A DNA stretch of 64,000 bases from contig NC_088313.1 in assembly GCF_910592395.1 (NCBI RefSeq), positions 3,536,501-3,600,500 on the forward strand. Direction: 5' to 3'. This DNA comes from Lineus longissimus. Taxonomy: Eukaryota > Nemertea > Pilidiophora > Heteronemertea > Lineidae. The notes below the pieces were generated by a model. It was given only the letters and a program-made list of their open reading frames with translations. It did no database searches and was not told where the DNA came from. The position numbers and the translations under genes are program-made. Below, piece by piece: positions 58,388-64,000 of this stretch. The first letter of the stretch is position 1; each line of letters starts with the position of its first letter.

Positions 58388-61300
58388 GGTCAGCCCTTCC
58401 AGCGGAGTGTAATGAACACTGGGGCTACAAGGGAAAATGTGGTAAGACAACTTATTTCAATAGAAATAAAAAACTTAAAGGGACAACTTGGGCATGAGAT
58501 ATGATGGTTTTTCATACAAAAATGGCTTCCCGCAGGACCGCAACACAGGATCATTGAACTGCAATAAACTAAGCACCAAAACGGGGTGTAGTTATAGGCC
58601 TACCTGAAATTCACAAGCCATGTCCAAAACTGCCTCGTAATACTGGCGGAAATCATTATTAGAGATCAGCATTGGTGTGACACTACAGTGGCGGCACATG
58701 GTGTCAAGCAGGGGTATTATCCTGGTGATCAGGTAAATCATATGCCAAAATTGTCCCTTTAAAACAATTAAAATTTCCAAATGCTTAAAAACTGAAATGT
58801 CAAATTCTTACTGCGATATGATCTCAGGTTTAAATGAGATAAATTAGAATGTAACCGTCAACCACTTTCCACTTTATGAGAGCTTTATTAGCAGAAATTG
58901 ATAAAATGTAATCCTGAGTGCAAGTCCCCTTCCAGCCAGCACTGAACTCTCGGTGTGGCATTATTTTGAAACAGTTGCAGTGGTTAGTTGGAGGGAAGAA
59001 GCAAATCCAATGCATCCAGAGTGTAATTTACACAAGCCTAACAAATAATTTCAGGAGAGAATGTATGGGGAATCATAGCCCCAATGTGCTCCCAAGGGAC
59101 CCACGAATCTCCCATTAACATTGACCCAAGGAGCACCAAGTATAATAACAGTTTGTCAACACCGGAGTTCTTCAAGGGTGCTGGAAACAAAATGCATTCT
59201 ATTGTGAACAATGGACACACAGGTAAGTGAAAGTGTATTCTTAAAGTCATTAGTTGAGGTGTACATGTAGTGTGTAGTGTGTATTTTGCACAGCACCTTG
59301 TTTTGGCTGCAGCTGTTTTGGCGATGCAACCATAACCACACAAATATGGAAGCAGTCAAAAAGCAGTTAAAATCATATTTTAGCGTTTAGTCTGAGGTGG
59401 ACTAGAAACTGTTCACTCTCTGTTAGCATTGGCTTATAGTCTCATTACAGTTCAGGTGGAGCTGCTATTTGCCCCAAACCTCAGCAGGATGCCTCGATCT
59501 TGGCCTACATTTCATCTCCACCCTCCCGGTGTTTGGTGAAACACCAATACCTCAAATGAAATGGTATCAATTCCTTAAATGATAACTACATGTATGTACA
59601 GTATGGAGCAAATCAAGACATTACTGTGAGTCAATAGTTTCATCCTTAGAAAATCATTAACCTAAATATACATCAACATTAACCATGTTAACAGAGCTCA
59701 ATGTCAAATGATGTGTATTGCTACTGATAGTACAATATAGTTTATTGTGAGCAACCCTTATTTGCACAATATAGTTGTTAGCTACATGTACGGTAGTGGC
59801 AAATACCAACCCAGTTTCACCTTTTCAGCAATCGTCCACATTGAAAATGAATACTTTGTGAAAGATGCAGGCCTGCCTGGCAAATACAAAATTGCCCAGC
59901 TGCATTTCCACTGGGGATCTGACGACTTCAAGGGATCAGAACACACCATAGCGGGAAAGTCATACCCATTAGAGGTATGGCCATTTTATTTTTCCGAATT
60001 CCAGACTGAAGCAAAGCTAATTTTTGCTGCCAGAAGCAAGGGAGTGAAGGGCTACTTTCTCACTTATTGCTGCGTCAACAAAAGTTTACTTCTCAATTAA
60101 CACAAGTATCAATGCTCACCTTAAAACCATGAAGAGTGGGCATTCAAAATGTTTCTTGTTATCAATTTGATTCACCATTAAAGATGGGGCATTCAAAATG
60201 TTTCTTGACATAAATGTGATTTACCATTGAAGAGGGGGCACTCAAAATGCTTCTTGTCATAAAAGTGATTCACCATTGAAGAGGGGCCATTCAGAAGAGG
60301 GGGCATTCAAAATGTTTCTTGTCGTAAATGTGATTTACCATTGAAGAGTGGACATTCAAAATGTATACTTTGTCAGGATTTGCCAAAATTGCCTGTTGCG
60401 ATTTGGGATGGGACCTTTTTTACAACGGGACATTGGGACATGTATGTACCCACCCCACCTCTCAAGATTTGTTGTTTTATTCTGACCTAACATTGCTTTC
60501 GCTCATTTTTAGGTCCACATTGTGATGTACAACCGTGACAAGTACGCTAACTTTAAAGAGAGTATAGCGTCTGATGATGATAAGGCAGTGGCTGTATTTG
60601 CCAGTTTTGCTGATGTAAGTACAGTATTCATCTCTGCACCTGTCCATCTGAGAGCCCATGGATCATGATAAGTCAAGAAATGTTGCTTAATTTGGTGACT
60701 GCAGGGTTGTGCGTTCAACATGTTCAATAACATTACTGGCCAATTCATTTGTGACCGTCCTTGGGCAAAGTCACATCTTGCCAAATACTGTAAAAATAAT
60801 AAGCAAGCCTTTTGCAATTTTTGTAAAATTAAACTCTATATGACCAAATCTGGTCTGCAAAATAACAACTTATATAATAACAATTTTATAATTTTATTCA
60901 GGTATCAGATACAAATGAGGGGACTGAAATATTTGATGCCATTTCGAAAGCATTGAAGAAGATAAAATACAAAGGTAAGCACAACATCTATCCACAGTTC
61001 AAATCACAATTGACATCCCTTAATTTAATATAATTATAAATAATATAATTTGTTGGTATCATTCTGTCCTTGACAATGCTTAAGAAAAGATGCTGTTGGA
61101 TATACACAAATACAAATTTCTATTTTATTACATACAAAGTACATGTATTCCCACCAATTATTTCAGATCTCGAAAATCACGTCGAACTGGAGGCATTCCC
61201 CCCGTCCAACCTCATGCCCAAATCCCGTGATCAATACTACCGGTACACTGGCTCCTTCACCACCCCACCCTGCTCTGAGATTGTCATATGGACCGTGTTC

Positions 61301-62642
61301 AAGGACACTATCCCAATATCACATGAACAGGTAAGAAAAATCAGTATCTCAAAGCATGGCCAAATGAAGAAGCAAGGGTCTTGTGAATTATTTTTAACTA
61401 TCTCAAATGAATAGGGATTGGGAACTTATATCCTGGCAAACCTGTTATGTTTCTAAACCTCATGTCCAGGCAGGACTATGTAGCATACGTATGGTAAATT
61501 AAAGCACCATTACAACCTCTTTCAAAGAAAGCAACTTTTTAGTTCCCAAAAGCAAACACAGATGGAATGCGTGTTGATTCAACCAATCAATGCTTCGAGC
61601 ACCATCTTGATCCTCATGACTCCGTTACACCAATGAGGGGAGGTAAGGGACGGAGTACCTCTGATGGTTCAGAATGGTCTTGCACAATCCCTCCTAAAGC
61701 TAATGACCAAATGATGCTGCAAGAATGTCAACCAATCAATGCTTTGAACACCATCTTGACCCTCATGAATCCATTACACCAATGAGGGGAGGTAAGGGAC
61801 GGTGTACCTCTGATGGTTCAGAATGGTCTTGCACAATCCCTCCTAAAGCTAATGACCAAATGATGCCGCAAGAATGTCAACCAATCAATGCTTTGAACAC
61901 CATCTTGACCCTCATGAATCCATTACACCAATGAGGGGAGGTAAGGGACGGAGTACCTCTGATGGTTCAGAATGGTCTTGCACAATTCCTCCTAAAGCTA
62001 ATGACCAAATGATGCCGCAAGAATGTCAAAGCTTGGGAGTTATTTCCAATATCAAACCAAATGATTACCAGCAGACAAAAGATTGTTTTGTCCCACATAC
62101 AGTCCAAGTCACAAATGACATCCATCCTGCTTCGTGTCAGTGACGCACAACGTACGCACGAGTTGCGCTCCAAAGACGCACCAGTGATGCGTATATCGTT
62201 CTGTTTCGTGTATATCACGCACGACTTCTGCGCGATCGGACCTACACACTGGGTAGCACTTCAATGACGCACCACTGCACTGACCCACTAATGACGCAAT
62301 TTACTGGATGTTAATTGTGACCTGGACCGTAGCAACGATTTTAATCACAGGTCACCGCAATTTAGTATCACTTGTCTACGTGCTTTACTTTTCTCACAAT
62401 TCTTTCAGCTCAAAGACTTCCGACAACTCTCCGATAAGCCAAAAGACAAGACATTTGAGCAAATGGCCAACAACTATCGCATCACCCAACCGCTGGAGAA
62501 CAGAGCCATAACCAGGAGTTTCAAGGCCATCCCTGAACAAGCGGAAGGATATCAAATTGTCGGGGGATCAGGAGCGAGAACCTTGGTTCCAATGGTGGCT
62601 ATGATTGGTTGGACGACTCTTTTGGCAATGATCCTACTGTAG
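58388..62642 (+). CDS. alpha-carbonic anhydrase, GPI-anchored CA IV-like; signal-peptide exon missing
   Basis: This hydrates CO2 to bicarbonate at the outer cell surface. Exons are 58388-58441, 59055-59222, 59829-59974, 60513-60614, 60902-60974, 61167-61330 and 62409-62642. Phases agree and give 313 visible residues. The mature start [12 protein letters not shown] has the extra cysteine pair typical of CA IV. All catalytic parts are present: the NNGHT proton-shuttle His, QLHFHWG with two zinc histidines, GSEHT with the gate Glu, EVHIV with the third zinc His, and GSFTTPPC with the active-site Thr. Cysteines in MCSQG and PPCSE can form the usual extracellular disulfide. The last 25 residues ([10 protein letters not shown], then a hydrophobic tail to the stop) look like a GPI-anchor signal. 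The first exon here opens in phase 2 with GG, so an upstream signal-peptide exon must exist; I could not find it. ESPINI replaces the usual QSP(I/V)N. Confidence 0.92.
58475..58762. mobile_element. TTAA-type MITE, copy 3
   Basis: It begins TTAAAGGGACAACTTGGGC and ends CAAAATTGTCCCTTTAA with TTAA at both ends. It is homologous to 7522-7839 and 11549-11866 but about 30 bases shorter. It lies in the first visible carbonic anhydrase intron. Confidence 0.85.
60130..60365. repeat. tandem repeat of about 49 bp in a carbonic anhydrase intron
   Basis: Four to five imperfect units share GGGCATTCAAAATGTTTCTTG and GTGATTCACCATTGAAGAG, with one shortened unit. The array lies between the exons that carry the zinc ligands. 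Confidence 0.8.
61580..62026. repeat. three exact-length 149-bp tandem units in the last carbonic anhydrase intron
   Basis: Units at 61580-61728, 61729-61877 and 61878-62026 each begin CAACCAATCAATGCTT and differ by a handful of bases, the first being the most diverged. Because 149 is not a multiple of three, each unit shows the same short open frame in a different reading frame. These are not exons. Confidence 0.92.
62098..62331. mobile_element. TACAGTCCAAATCACAA-type MITE, copy 2
   Basis: It begins TACAGTCCAAGTCACAAATG and ends AATTGTGACCTGGACCGTA. The interior is rich in GACGCAC and related words. It lies about 80 bases upstream of the last carbonic anhydrase exon. Confidence 0.75.
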
Positions 62643-64000
62643 ATTTATTCAAGAAGTGCCCGCATGGTGGCCTATTGACCTCACAGGGAACTATTAACTA
62701 TTTAATCGTTGTAATCCGTGTCAGTAGAAGATTCCATCATGGCATGATCTTTTTCTCGGAATGTATTGACAATTCTGTTATATTTTGTATATACGTGTGA
62801 ACAGAGACCCCTACTGGTGACTTTTCACTTGATCTGTCCTACCTGACACCTGCCTGTATTCTCTCTTTAACATGTACTCGATGTGGTATATATATACACA
62901 TGTAGTGATTTTTACAATTTACAAAATATACCTCGATACCAGTGTAATATATATAGTTCCGGTACACAATATAATATAGGGTGTGCCCGTAGTTGTTAAC
63001 AGTAGACTGGTACAGTCCAAATCACAATTGACATCTCTTCTGCTTTGCGTCAGTGACACGGAACATACTCGCAAGTTGCATGCCAATGACACACCAGTGA
63101 CACGCTCGACCTACGTGCGACTTACGCACGACCTCCACACTACCCAATGCGTAGGTCATGCAAATCGCATCAGACACGATTTACTGGATGTCATTTGTGA
63201 TTTGGACTGTATCTCAGTCCAGTGGAAGAAGCGGGTATGTACGTGTGTGCGTCTGTGTGTCATTCAAATGTTCTATAAAAAAGATACAATGACCACCCAA
63301 AATACTGGCCTCGTGATGGCAAGATGTAGTTCAGGTAACATGCATGTCACGATGCATGGCGTTGTGTTGAATTGTGGCAAATGATGCTGTCTCAAACGTG
63401 ATAAGGGCAACGTAAGACATTCCACATCAAAACTAGCAGGTCACACTAGAAAATACAAAATTAATGATCTCTCATCTTTAGATAAATATTATATGTGCAA
63501 AACTAATAACTTCTTGTTCAGTTTTTGATTCCGCTCAACTAAAATGCCAAAGTCAGGATGGCTGCCACAGTCGGGATGATTCACCCAATCTGGCATAATG
63601 AGCACAGCACAAAATCAGGATGTGAACAAAGGAGGACTAACACCCGATTGGAATGTTAAATTTCCATCCACAGCACACATAACACCCCAATTGGGCTGTA
63701 TAAAACAAACATCAAAATTGATAAAAGTTGAAATAGAAACTTTACACGCAGTTTACATCCTCATTTGCAGTGTGAGTGAACGTCTGACTGGGCATAAGTA
63801 CCCGGGCCCCAAAGGCATTATGATGTAACATCCTGTGACATCCAATTAATAAGCAAGTTGATAAGTTACATCAAAGGTCAAAGCAGTATGTAAACAAGCC
63901 CGCAGAAATGAGAAAAACTTCAAACATGACCACTCAAACATTTACACACAAATCTGTAGTTTTTATTACCAAACTTTGATTAAAGGCCTTCTCTGTTCGT
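62643..64000. other. carbonic anhydrase 3' flank with one MITE
   Basis: This holds 3' UTR of undetermined length, an AT-rich TATATA stretch near 62888-62965, the MITE at 63011-63211, and no recognised exon. No canonical AATAAA was found close to the stop codon. Confidence 0.5.
63011..63211. mobile_element. TACAGTCCAAATCACAA-type MITE, copy 3
   Basis: It has the best-preserved ends of the family: TACAGTCCAAATCACAATTG on the left and CATTTGTGATTTGGACTGTA on the right, flanked by TA. The interior is non-coding. A lone end-like fragment also occurs near 60995-61017. Confidence 0.85.

Noticed and set aside
58592-58780. Minus-strand open frame of 62 codons with similarity to a frame near 7.5 kb
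   Set aside because: The similarity comes from both lying in copies of the same non-coding TTAA-type MITE.

Overview
The window is nuclear DNA of a bilaterian invertebrate. Coding sequence is split into GT-AG exons separated by repeat-rich introns, and every recognisable protein is animal-type. The many TACATGTA words and the lophotrochozoan-style vasopressin-family peptide (Arg4, Pro8) point to a marine spiralian such as a mollusc, annelid, brachiopod or nemertean. That placement is inference; the sequence does not fix the species.

Seven protein genes were reconstructed exon by exon, with reading phase checked at each junction. From left to right they are: (1) a complete vasopressin/oxytocin-family preprohormone with neurophysin, + strand, 13084-16128; (2) CCDC12, single exon, - strand, 20492-20989; (3) LYAR, + strand, seven exons, 22191-24890; (4) MRPS18C, - strand, five exons, 27175-29352; (5) ELMOD3 with a very long acidic N-terminal extension, + strand, ten exons, 30032-36914; (6) the C-terminal two thirds of INPP5F (SAC2 phosphoinositide phosphatase), - strand, nine exons, 46235-55236; (7) a GPI-anchored, CA IV-like alpha-carbonic anhydrase lacking only its signal-peptide exon, + strand, 58388-62642.

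Layout: 1-13 kb has no gene I can support and holds MITE-like elements. 13-16 kb is the neuropeptide gene. 16-20.4 kb is intergenic with a minisatellite. CCDC12 and LYAR are divergent and share about 1.2 kb that contains a large foldback element and a second inverted-repeat element. LYAR and MRPS18C converge on a dimeric satellite at 25.8-26.5 kb. MRPS18C and ELMOD3 are divergent, with about 0.65 kb between MRPS18C and the ELMOD3 coding exon. ELMOD3 and INPP5F converge across a 9.3 kb gap of 3' UTR and MITEs. The 5' third of INPP5F was not found between its first visible exon and the right edge, so the carbonic anhydrase may be nested, antisense, in an INPP5F intron.

The genes do not form a pathway. 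CCDC12 (spliceosome), LYAR (nucleolus) and MRPS18C (mitoribosome) are housekeeping genes. ELMOD3 (ARL/ARF GAP) and INPP5F (PI4P phosphatase) act in membrane traffic. The prohormone and the carbonic anhydrase are secreted or cell-surface products. The most notable observations are the peptide CYIRNCPPG-amide with vertebrate-like intron positions, the possible nested gene, decayed tandem copies of an INPP5F half-exon, the ELMOD3 extension with repeated LDF motifs, and several MITE families, two of them recurring in or beside the carbonic anhydrase gene.
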